Shown here: positions 1 through 7,979 of the stretch, one piece after another | Position numbering within the stretch: position 1 is the stretch's first letter | Layout of the letters: every line of letters begins with the position of its first letter | Assembly (NCBI GenBank): GCA_026770595.1 | Contig: MU634391.1 | Coordinates: forward strand, 1-12,660 | Length of the DNA stretch: 12,660 bases | Source: Ochromonadaceae sp. CCMP2298 | Taxonomy: Eukaryota; Sar; Synurophyceae; Ochromonadales; Ochromonadaceae | Direction of reading: 5' to 3' | Notes under the pieces: generated by a model | The model's database searches: none | Seen by the model: the letters and a program-made list of their open reading frames with translations, nothing else | Told to the model about the DNA's origin: nothing | Program-made: the position numbers and the translations under genes

Positions 1-1
1 C

Positions 2-76
2 CCCCACGGCCACCACGGCCACGGCCACGGCCACGGCAACCACCACCCCCACCACCCCCATAACAACCACCACCTC
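2..76 (+). repeat. CAC/GGC-rich coding repeat (His/Gly tract)
   Basis: Repeated CCACGG and CACCACCCC units, read in frame, give alternating His-Gly and then His-His-Pro residues at the left edge of the first gene. The tract probably continues outside the window. Confidence 0.7.
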
Positions 77-1801
77 ATCGCGGTGCACCCCTACCACGCC
101 CAGCAAGCCCTCGCCCTCATGCAGATGGAGGATTTGATGGCCAATATGGGCGAGGCGGACGAGCTGCCAGGCTCAGGCACAGAGGCCCTCTACGCGCAGC
201 ACCTGTCCTCCCTCGTCGAGCCCTGGGACCTGACTGCCCAGAAGTCCTCGAAGATGGCTATGTTTGTGCGAATCCGGCATGCGATCGTGGCCTCCTCCAG
301 CCCCTTCTTCAACTGCCACGCGCTGGAGTGCGGGCGTTTCATGGTCAAGCTGCTGGAGACGCTGGAGGAGGAGCAGCGCACGTCGTTCGCCTCTGCGGCT
401 TCTTATAGCGTGGCGAGGCAGGATTTGAGAGAGAAGAGGGCCCTGGGGGCGGGTGAGGCAGTGGTAGAAGCAGGGGGGGATGGGGGTGATGTGGAGGCAG
501 GGGCGGGGTTGATGGCGATAGCTGGGGGTGCGGGCTTAGAGCAGGTGCAGGGGGTGCAGGGGCAGGGGGTGCAGGGAGGGGGCAATGTGCCGAGCCTCTT
601 AGAGCCGGGGGCGGACAGCGATGCCTTCGACAAGACAGAGGTGGCAGTTAGGGCCGAGCTCACCCCCCGCCTGACCACCCTCTCCCTCACGGCTAGCGAG
701 CTGTACTCATCCGCAGTGCCCATCGTGTGCAACTGGCCAACACAGGCTGTGGACGTGTCCGCCTACCCCCAACAATTCTGGAACGACCTGCGCAACTCCA
801 TCATCCGCGGCTCTGCAGACCCCGTATTCGACCACCACTACGACACGTTCAACTTCGCCAGACGCCTCTACGAGCGCACCCGCGTGAAGGCGCACTTCAC
901 GGGCTTCCCAGACCGCTTCGACGAGATGGTCAATGTCGTCTCGGCACGCCTGATGCCCTACCGCACACACACTGCGCGCGCGCCCTCGATCAGTATGGAG
1001 CAGGTGGGCGACGTGTTGGTCCGCGCCCAGGACGAGGTTGCGGGCTTCGTGTCCGTGCACCACAGCCACTCCATCGCCAACCACCGACACCCCTTCGATA
1101 GACCCGGGCTTCTAGGGGCTAAGGCACCTATGAATGTGAAACGCTCCAGCCCTGCGGTGGTGGGTGAGGAGGGCGAGGATTACGAGGACGACAGCGACTG
1201 CCCCTCCTCGAGTGTGCCCTTGGAGTCTGCATCTGCTTCTACTTCTGCTACTGCCTCTACTTCATCTGCCATGCCTCCAGCGAGCACCTCCGAGGCCACA
1301 ACAACAGACACAGGCTTAGACGCATGCACAGACGAAACAGTCGCAGAAATGGACGAAGCAGGCGCAGGCACAGACCCCCAAGTGAAGGACCGGCTTGCCC
1401 CCACCCACCATGGGCGCTGCCTAGAGGTGCGCATACGCTGCCTCTGGCTCGCCTCCACGCCCGGGGGCGGCCTGCTGCGCTACAAACTACCCGAGGGAGT
1501 GCCGCTGGACGCCGTGGTGGCCGACTTCTGCATGATGCACGGCCTGGGTATGGGGCAGACGCGACTCGCACAGGTCGACATGGTGGCCGCAGCGAGGTAC
1601 GCCTTCGCACGCCGCTCTGACCTTGGGTCCTTCGGGGAGGCTCTGGGGCGGGAGGAGGTGAGGGAGGGGACTTTCGGGCCGGGCGTGCGGTACCTGGACC
1701 ATGCGCGCACTATGCAGCAGCTAGCGATTCCCGAGGGGGCCCTGTTGGACCTAATTTTCCGCCCCAGTGCGACCGAGACGTGCGCCCCGCTGCGGCTCTA
1801 A
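2..1801 (+). CDS. Uncharacterised protein with His/Gly-rich edge and ubiquitin-like C-terminus (5' partial)
   Basis: The frame is open to the left edge, so the start lies outside the window. The GTG at 83 is an internal valine, not a start. The 599 visible residues begin with a His/Gly/Asn/Pro tract (about residues 1-24). A helical-looking block follows (about 28-125, including CHALECGRFMVKLLETLEEE), then a Gly/Val/Gln-rich linker (about 130-195). A well-composed globular block spans about 205-365 and contains VDVSAYPQQFWNDLRNSI and FNFARRLYERTRVKAHFTGF. Next come an acidic patch and a Ser/Thr/Ala-rich linker (about 408-437). The last 125 residues look like a beta-grasp domain: beta strands, a helix after PLDAVVADFC, and a final YLDHARTMQQLAIPEGALLD segment resembling the end of ubiquitin or a FERM F1 lobe. 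I do not recognise the central block. A scaffold or adaptor role is only a guess. Stop is TAA; no intron is apparent. Confidence 0.8.
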   Translation, partial: PHGHHGHGHGHGNHHPHHPHNNHHLIAVHPYHAQQALALMQMEDLMANMGEADELPGSGTEALYAQHLSSLVEPWDLTAQKSSKMAMFVRIRHAIVASSSPFFNCHALECGRFMVKLLETLEEEQRTSFASAASYSVARQDLREKRALGAGEAVVEAGGDGGDVEAGAGLMAIAGGAGLEQVQGVQGQGVQGGGNVPSLLEPGADSDAFDKTEVAVRAELTPRLTTLSLTASELYSSAVPIVCNWPTQAVDVSAYPQQFWNDLRNSIIRGSADPVFDHHYDTFNFARRLYERTRVKAHFTGFPDRFDEMVNVVSARLMPYRTHTARAPSISMEQVGDVLVRAQDEVAGFVSVHHSHSIANHRHPFDRPGLLGAKAPMNVKRSSPAVVGEEGEDYEDDSDCPSSSVPLESASASTSATASTSSAMPPASTSEATTTDTGLDACTDETVAEMDEAGAGTDPQVKDRLAPTHHGRCLEVRIRCLWLASTPGGGLLRYKLPEGVPLDAVVADFCMMHGLGMGQTRLAQVDMVAAARYAFARRSDLGSFGEALGREEVREGTFGPGVRYLDHARTMQQLAIPEGALLDLIFRPSATETCAPLRL

Positions 1802-2266
1802 CGGCGCACTGCTCACTGTTCTGTCTATACCCAAGGCTCTTGTAGCCTTAGTCAGTAAATATACACGTACGCACCTATTTTGACGTTGGTTCGATCAGAG
1901 GGCGGCGTATTTCTTGTAAGAGTTCATGTTTTCAAGTTTGATAATAGCTAATAGTATCCTTTACAACAACGCATCGCGTCTTCACTGATTAGTTCCAATT
2001 CCAGTTCAAATCCACTGTTCCTTGTTCCCAGCATTCTGTTTTTTGCCCCAAAAATTCAGATATTAATAAAGTTAATATCCGAAAAAGTTTATTTTTCGGC
2101 ACTCATGAGGACGTAACTAACTGCAGCCGTTTTTGTTCCTGGGATTTGGCCACTCAACTGACGCCAACAGACGCCCCCTTCAACTGTTCAAGTTTGGTTC
2201 TGTCCTGTGCTCATTCGACACTATTTATGCTCATTGCTAGATAAATTCATTCGACAACTGAGCGAG
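1802..2266. other. AT-rich intergenic spacer, gene 1 3' end and gene 2 5' region
   Basis: No coding sequence is supported here. The GC content drops sharply after the TAA at 1799-1801. An AATAAA at 2065-2070 could be a polyadenylation signal for the first gene, although it lies 264 nt past the stop; an AATATA-like stretch near 1857 is an alternative. The last 150 bases must hold the promoter and leader of the next gene, but I see no clear TATA box. Confidence 0.5.
2059..2099. repeat. Two tandem hairpins sharing one base
   Basis: The first hairpin has 7-nt arms, GATATTA at 2059-2065 and TAATATC at 2073-2079. The second has 8-nt arms, CCGAAAAA at 2079-2086 and TTTTTCGG at 2092-2099. AATAAA overlaps the first. 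The CCGAAAAA/TTTTTCGG pair recurs in the repeat-rich right part of the window. Confidence 0.6.
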
Positions 2267-2670
2267 ATGAGCGGCGTAGCAGTGCTTGAGCAGACGGTCA
2301 TTCTGGACGAACGACAGTGGGGGCTACTGCGCCAATGCAGCTTCAAGTTCTGGGAGCAAGCGTTCTCCACCCCCCCTGTGTTCTCCAACCCCATGGGAAA
2401 CTACTCGATCGAGCACCTGAGGACACTCGATCGGGTCCGGCTTGAATCGTCGCTCTCGCTAACGCCCCAGCCCCAGCCACAGATAAAGCCACTGCCGTCG
2501 CTCTCGCAACCGCAGCCAGCCCCAGCCCTATCCAGCCTCTCTAACTGGCGCAGAGACCCCGCTCGCTTCCGCAGGAATTCCTTCGCCCCCAGAGACCCAG
2601 CGCACCCGCGGTCCTTTCTTTCGAAGTCCAGCGACGCCTTCTCTGCGTCGATGTCTGCATTTGCGTCTGT

Positions 2671-2705
<35 letters not shown>

Positions 2706-4429
2706 TGTCTATGTCTGCGTCCGTGTCCGCGTCTGTGTCTGCGTCGAGGTCCAGCAAGCTACGAGCAGGCCCGGGTGTTGGGCGAGTAAAGTCGCTAACT
2801 TTGAACGACGCCGAGACCAGCCGGGTTCACGGCAACGGAGGCAAACAGAGTGCGGCTCAGCAGGGGACGACGAAATACCGGCGCAATTCCGAGTCCACCC
2901 CCACCCCAGCCCCCACCCCAGCCCCCACCCCAGCCCCCACCCCAGCCATCCCAACCCCCATCACAGCCTCCCCAGCTCGAGTTCCCACACCACGCCCATC
3001 CCACCGGCGCAGCCTCGAGAGCATCAAACTGCCCAGCAGCCTGCAGAAGATCCCCCGCAGTGGGGAGACGACCCCTACCAGCGTGGCAGAGGTATACAAG
3101 ACGGACAAGAAGCTACCCATCATCCCACGCACCAGCGCAGGGTCTACTGCCCGGGCCACTGCTGGGAAGGCCACCCGCAGCGCCTCGCCCTGCCTTGGGT
3201 CCATAGGTAGGGGGCGACCAATTACGGCGGGGGGGCAGGGGCGGCGCAGATCCATCCGCACTAAGGTGAGGGTGCGGCCCTGCAGCGCCTCGGTGTGTAC
3301 CGGTACGCAGAGCCTATGCGAGTATGAGGGCATTGCACAGGCAGAAATAGAGGTAGAGGTAGAGGTAGAGGCAGCGGCAATGACAATAGCTGGCGCAGTG
3401 CTCCGGGATGGGGAAGGTGACGGAAAGGGGGACGGGGACGAGCACGGGGAGGAGGGGGAGGAGGGGGAGGAGGGGGGGGACGGGGCGGAGTGGGAGCACC
3501 TCTCGACCAGCCGGCGCCTAGCTGCCTCCATCGCCACCATACGCACTGTGGACAGGGAGTTGGTGCGGGTCTTCGGGCGGTACGAGGCACGCAGGGCGCA
3601 GGAGCAGGAGCAGCAGCAGGTGCGTCCCACTCCCCGCGCCCCCAGCGCCCCACCCAGAGAGGCTAAGCGAGAGGTGGTAGGGCGGCGTACGCGGCGCAGG
3701 TCTGAGGCTGAGTGGGGGTGGAGGGACCTGTACGAGGCAGGATTCTCCCAGGTGTGGGACCAGCAGCGCAATCACCTGAGAGATAGACAGACAGCCGTAG
3801 ACAGAGATAGCAACTACATCGAATTCTACCGAACCAGCCGCTCCCACAAGACCCCCCCCACTGGCAGGAGTACTCCGGACCCCCCGCAGACACAGGTGCA
3901 GACGTGGCAGTGGCAGACACAGTCGCAGGAGCTGTCTGTGTCGCAGAAGGGTTGGTTAGGGGATGGGTTGGAGGGGCCGTTTTCGCAGTCTCAGGTGACG
4001 GTGCACAGAGTGCCTCGGGTGAGCGCCCTCCCTGACACGCAGGATCAGGTGCAGGAGCAGGAGCAGGTGCAAGCGCAGGCGCAGAAGCAGGAACAGGTGC
4101 AGGCACAGGTGCAGGCACAGCAGGCGCAGGGGCAGACGAAAACGGAGGCCCAGACACAGTCGCAGACACAGACACAAGCCCAGACGCAGATGCAGACGCA
4201 AGCGCTGGTACCAGGAGAGATTGCAAGGCAAGATGTGAGGCAGTGGTTTGAAGGCAGGAGCAGCAAGGACAGGGGCGGCAGCAGGGACAGGGACAGCAGC
4301 ATTGACAGGGGCAACAGCAGGGACAGAGACAGCAGGGACAGGGACAGCAGGGACAGGGGCAGCAAGCGCGAGCATGGGAGGAGCCATTCGGTAGTGGTGG
4401 TTAGACCCTTCCACGAAAGGCCGGAATAA
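2267..4429 (+). CDS. Large disordered low-complexity protein with Q-rich and SR/RD-rich tail
   Basis: This is a single-exon gene of 720 residues. I choose the ATG at 2267 (MSGVAVLEQTVILDERQWGL) over the GTG at 2207, because upstream codons look non-coding. About 60 N-terminal residues look folded. Then come Pro/Gln pairs, a Ser-Ala/Ser-Val alternation (about 118-163), a PTPA repeat (about 210-228), a Glu-Val run (about 360-370) and a Gly/Glu-rich acidic run (about 378-408). A helical segment follows (about 409-445, LAASIATIRTVDRELVRVFG), then a Trp-rich segment (about 481-533, EWGWRDLYEAGFSQVWDQQR), a Gln-rich repeat (about 588-646) and an Arg-Asp-Ser tail (about 663-705). SR/RD tails are common in RNA-binding and splicing proteins, so a nuclear role is possible but unproven. 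No known domain is recognised. Stop is TAA. Confidence 0.75.
2640..2756 (+). repeat. TCTGCG hexamer repeat, coding
   Basis: A degenerate tandem of GCGTCT units lies within the second gene and encodes alternating Ala/Val/Met and Ser. The unit length keeps frame, so copy-number changes would only lengthen or shorten the protein. Confidence 0.8.
2896..2948 (+). repeat. 12-bp CCCACCCCAGCC repeat, coding
   Basis: About four near-perfect copies of a 12-bp unit encode Pro-Thr-Pro-Ala repeats in the second gene. Confidence 0.85.
3427..3485 (+). repeat. GGGGAGGAG purine repeat with G-quadruplex potential, coding
   Basis: Several runs of four or more G are separated by short A/GA spacers on the coding strand. 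They encode the Gly/Glu/Asp-rich acidic tract of the second gene. Spacing of the G-runs fits an intramolecular quadruplex in DNA or mRNA. Confidence 0.6.
4045..4205 (+). repeat. CAGGTGCAGG/CAGACACAG-type repeat, coding poly-(Gln-X)
   Basis: Degenerate 6-bp units of CAG plus a variable codon encode alternating Gln and Val/Glu/Ala/Thr. The first half is mainly Gln-Val/Ala/Glu and the second half Gln-Thr, so two related repeat blocks lie side by side. Confidence 0.8.
4255..4366 (+). repeat. GACAGGGACAGCAG repeat, coding Arg-Asp-Ser tail
   Basis: Irregular tandem GGGACAG and AGCAG units encode RDRDS/RDRGS repeats near the C-terminus of the second gene. Confidence 0.8.
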
Positions 4430-4710
4430 TTCCAAATCCCCCGAATAAAAGCAAAAAGGACTAAAATAAGTGCGCAGGTAAAGCAAATACGTCATGAGCA
4501 CATGCGGGAGGTAACGCAGGTCGTGATAACATACAGATATAGCTGTATTATGTACATAGGTAGGGGAGGTAAAGGCAGGGGAGGAATGTAGGAATGTAGC
4601 TCAGTTAAGGGTTATACTAATATTATCATCGTAATATGAGTTAATAATTCTAATTTTGAGACTAATTTGTGAGTCTGATCTCACATAAACACGCATAGCA
4701 TGTGCAATAC
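4430..4710. other. Convergent intergenic spacer
   Basis: AT-rich DNA between two genes whose stop codons face each other (TAA at 4427-4429 and, on the minus strand, TAG at 4713-4711). It must hold both 3' ends. A G/A-rich stretch occupies about 4559-4600. No gene is supported. Confidence 0.5.
4444..4449 (+). terminator. Possible polyadenylation signal AATAAA
   Basis: A perfect AATAAA starts 15 nt after the TAA of the second gene. If used, the 3' UTR would be very short. No transcript evidence is available here. Confidence 0.4.
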
Positions 4711-6619
4711 CTACACTTCGTACAGCAGGAAGGGCGCCCGCGTGACCCTGAACGTCTCCACGTCGCTCTGGTACACCGCCACTATCTCCTCTGCCCCCAG
4801 GCCTCGGTCTATCATCTCTCTTAGGCTGGGCGTTCCGGCGTAGAAGTCGATCAGCTCCGTGCCTGGGTGGCCGAACCAGGAGCCGTCCCACTGGAAGGCG
4901 TCTGAGGGGGAGGAGAGGTCGCGGATCACGCACAGGATGCGCACCCCGTCGGCGAAGGGGCTGTTGGTGGTGGGGGTAGAGGCGGAATTGGAGGAGATGT
5001 TTGTGTTGATAGGGGTGATGGTGGGGCAGGCTAGGGTGCGTTCAGGCAGCCACTGCACACCGGGTACGGTTGTTCCGTTGTACTTGGACCAGGTGGGCTG
5101 GAAGTAGGCGGCGCGGAAGCCGCTCCGTACAGAGCCACTTGTGCCCGCACTGCCCCTGGTGCTACCGCCTCCTGTACCCCCGCTTCCCATACCCGCACCT
5201 CCCGTGCCCCCACTGCCCTTGGACCCAGTGCATCCGAAGGCTCCGTCCAGCGCAGCCGCCAGATCTTCTGCGTCCAAAAAGGGCGCGCCGAATAGCGTGA
5301 AGGGCGTGGTGGTGCCCCGCCCCTCTGCGGCAGTCGTTGCCTCGAGGAATACCGTTGCCCCGTAGGCATGCGCGCTAGCAAGTGTGGGCAGATTGGGGGA
5401 GGGGGGCACCCAGGGGGGGTAGAGGTAATTCTCCCGCTCAGTCCACTGCTGGCGGTTCCAGTTGCGCACCTTCGCTACCTCCACCTCGACGTGCAGGAAG
5501 TCTGCGAACAGCAGCGCCAGTTCGCCTATCGTCATCCCGTGCAGGAATGGGATAGGATACTTCCCATAGCCCGAGACGCAGCTAGCGCAGCTCATATCGA
5601 CCAGAGGCCCGTCCACCAACAGCCCACCTAGGGGATTAGGGCGGTCCGCGATGATGAACTTTGCACGGGATGTTTGTTGGGTTTGTAGCGCGGCTGCCTC
5701 CATTACGTCGAACATGGTCCATATAAAGGTGTACAGCCTCACGCCCACGTCTTGCATATCCACCAGCACGGCCTCCACATCTAGCCCCGCCAACAGCAAG
5801 CCTAACTGCTCAGTGCTCATGTTGTACGCGCTGAAGACGGGCAGGCCTGTAGGTTTGTCTATGTAGAACAGCGGGTCCCCGGTTTCTGCCTGGTGGTCCC
5901 CGCGGAACCCGTGCTCCGGTGAGAGCACTGCGACGATGTTAACTAGGGGGTGTTCGTTGAGCGCGTCCACCACGAGTGTCATGGTGTCGGCGAACACGCC
6001 GGTGGGGTTGGTGAGCACGGCTGGAGGGGTGGGGTAGGTTAGGTTAGACCGCTATGAAGAAGTATTTTATGTACACCCCACACAATACGAATACTCTATA
6101 CTCCATGTACATAAAGCAGTTGGCAGTGGTGGCAGAGCGCAGGCCTCGAGAGGATCAATTGGGTTGTGGTCCTCATGAAAGTAGGAAGTATCTTATGGAT
6201 GTCGTCATTGGCCGCGCTGCTCCCTCTCACTACGCACATACTGATAAACTATACACACTCAAAAATGCAACATTACCTCCCTCCAACCCCTCCCAAATAC
6301 ACTATACCCAACAACGCACTGTACAAAGCGCAAGCCTCAAAAACATAAAAATTCAATCATCAATGGAATTATGAATCGTCGAACTGTTGTTGTCATCGGC
6401 CAGAGCACCAGTAATATATATTTATTTCTCTTTTTCTATCTCTCTCTAATATTTACTCCCTATCTATCTCTTGCACTTACCCAGTCGGTAGCCCTGCAGC
6501 GACTTGAAGTCCTCATCCCGCAGCACCTCGTTTCCCAGCACCACGGGCTCCCGCAACGCCGACGCCGTCAGACAGAGCGGCAGCATGGCCAGCAGGGTGA
6601 AGAGCCCCACTCGCAACAT
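4711..6619 (-). CDS. Secreted NamZ-like (DUF1343, GH171) exo-beta-N-acetylmuramidase
   Basis: Two exons, 6619-6481 and 6020-4711, join in phase 1 to give 482 residues. The start is the ATG at 6619, which opens a clear signal peptide (MLRVGLFTLLAMLPLCLTAS). Joining restores RLAVLTNPTGV, the N-terminal family motif, across the splice. Other DUF1343 hallmarks follow in order: LSPEHGFRG with Glu at residue 82 and His at 83, QDVGVRLYTF (136-145), DRPNPLGG (172-179), HGMTIGEL (207-214), and a C-terminal FHVTRAPFLLY-like end (here FRVTRAPFLLYEV). Characterised bacterial members (Bacillus subtilis NamZ/YbbC) release MurNAc from the non-reducing end of peptidoglycan. I infer the same reaction in a secretory or phagosomal compartment. 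The Glu of PEHG is a candidate catalytic residue, not proven here. A Gly/Ser/Thr-rich insert (about 305-348) is unusual. It is divergent from the coiled-coil gene. Family assignment is firm; the exact substrate is inferred. Confidence 0.92.
5115..5245 (-). repeat. Gly/Ser/Thr-coding low-complexity insert in the NamZ-like gene
   Basis: GGC/GGT/AGT-rich irregular triplets encode a flexible Gly-Ser-Thr segment of about 43 residues between two conserved parts of the enzyme. Confidence 0.7.
6021..6480 (-). other. Intron of the NamZ-like gene
   Basis: The donor on the minus strand reads CTGG|GTAAGTGCAAG (GT at 6480-6479) and the acceptor reads CCCACCCCTCCAG|CC (AG at 6022-6021). Two CTAAC motifs lie at 6047-6043 and 6042-6038, about 20 nt before the AG. 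The intron is 460 nt, AT-rich, and joins two parts of one conserved family motif, which makes it near certain. I see no other feature inside it. Confidence 0.9.
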
Positions 6620-7036
6620 GCTACTGCGACTCCTCGAATCCTGGCCCGCTGGCAAGCCAGAGACTGTGTAGCGACGAAAGAACGCAGACACGATTACCGG
6701 ACAATGGAAATGCGGTATCATACCACATTTCCATGATGCCAGGATGACGAGCAGATCCTGGTGGACAGCAGCTCTCAACCACACCAAAAAAAAAACGAAG
6801 TGACAATTTTTTGTCACATAAAATCTTTATTTAGGCGCTGTTGTCACGTGAACACAGTGTTGAATGAACATGAAAGGATGGCTCAAAAATAGTGCGCGCG
6901 TCCGTTATCTCGACTCGCGAAATCGTGCACGAGAACTTGAGCTGTTTTATGTCTGTTGTGCGTCGCAGAGAAAGAACAGAACTGAGTCCTCTGTCAGACA
7001 CGACCGAGAGAAAGAGAGAGCCTCAAGGATAGACAG
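6620..7036. promoter_or_regulatory. Divergent promoter spacer between NamZ-like and coiled-coil genes
   Basis: The two start codons lie 417 bases apart on opposite strands, so both promoters and leaders must be here. Visible elements are a 14-nt-arm hairpin at 6704-6734, a run of ten A at 6786-6795, a 7-nt-arm hairpin (GTGACAA/TTGTCAC) at 6800-6817, and a palindromic CACGTG (E-box type) at 6845-6850. Which of these are functional is unknown. The ATTTAGGCGCT at 6829-6839 also occurs in the foldback repeats near 12041. Confidence 0.45.
6704..6734. repeat. Hairpin upstream of the NamZ-like start
   Basis: Arms 6704-6717 (ATGGAAATGCGGTA) and 6721-6734 (TACCACATTTCCAT) pair over 14 nt with one G-T type mismatch and a 3-nt loop. 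It lies 85 nt upstream of the ATG, possibly in the 5' UTR or core promoter. Confidence 0.6.
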
Positions 7037-7947
7037 ATGAGTGTGAGGGGCAAGCCCATGCTCGCCCGCGGGTCGATCTCCGGCGGGAGCACGTCCGTCG
7101 ACTCGTCAAGGCAGCAGAAGGAAGACTTGGCTAGAATACAGCAGGATATCATGATCATTTCACAGAAGATCACAGAGCTCGGGGGCGAGGCAGCCCCAGA
7201 GCCAGAGGCACTCTCTGCGTCTCCCTTCGTGGTCAGCCTGCGCTCTTTGGCAGAGCCCGACAAGAGGTGCAAAGACGCCACAGAGCAGAAGCTGGCCTCC
7301 CTGGAGAAGCTCCTGGCCAAGATGGGCGAGTACGACCGCCTATTGCTGAAGGAGACAGCTCCGGCGGTGGACCCGTCAGCGCCTCCTGTGCGTCGCAAGT
7401 CCCTTGGGACTGACATGTTCACCATGCCTACGCACCTGCACCTCTCCGCCCGCCTGCTGGACCTGCACACGGCCAGCAAGCGCGTCACTGTGATTAAGAT
7501 GACAGAGGGTACCAGGGCGCCTCCGCCGTTGACTGTGCAGGAGGCCAAGGTGCTGGAGGGGCTCAGAAACACGGTGGCAAAGCAGACTGCGCAGCTCACG
7601 GAGAGCGAGACGCGCCGCACGCAGGCCGAAGAGGAGAACGCCTACCTGCGCCGCCAGGTGCAGATCCTGCAGGATGTGCAGAAAGAGAAGGAGAAGGAGC
7701 AGAGGGCGCCTGAGTCGGAGCCCAGCCCTGAGCCGAAACAGGCACGCCAGCAGGACCAGGACGAGCTGGCCGCCCTGAGGGCCCTGATTGCCCAACAAGA
7801 GGGGACCATCGCGGACCTGCAAGAGAGGCTGGAGATCGAGGTGGGCGTGATCCAAAACATTGTGAGTGTGACGATGGGCAAGGCTAGCCGCATCAGCAGC
7901 CATGCGGACCTCAACAGCAAGGGGGACGACTGCCTCAGCCTGGTGAG

Positions 7948-7979
<32 letters not shown>

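Noticed and set aside
83-85. GTG as start codon of the first gene
   Set aside because: The frame continues without a stop to the left edge through a His/Gly tract, and a GTG start is not expected in a nuclear eukaryotic gene.
2207-2266. N-terminal extension of the second gene from a GTG
   Set aside because: The extension is AT-rich like the spacer, and a good ATG follows at 2267.
2857-3771. 304-codon open frame on the minus strand
   Set aside because: It is the antisense of repeat-rich coding DNA of the second gene; its Ser/Pro and Gly-Val-Gly-Ala runs mirror the sense repeats.
3663-4501. Several minus-strand frames rich in Leu, Cys, Pro and Ala
   Set aside because: They are reverse complements of the CAG-type and GACAGG-type repeats; stop-free only because of repeat composition.
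6031-6047. Telomere-like GTAGGTTAGGTTAG stretch
   Set aside because: Only two units, and it is explained as the complement of the tandem CTAAC branch motifs at the intron's 3' end.
6054-6374. Plus-strand 106-codon frame
   Set aside because: It lies wholly inside the AT-rich intron of the NamZ-like gene and has no protein-like composition.
6464-6817. Longer N-terminus for the NamZ-like protein
   Set aside because: Upstream in-frame residues would bury the obvious signal peptide beginning at the ATG at 6619, and they read through a hairpin-bearing leader.
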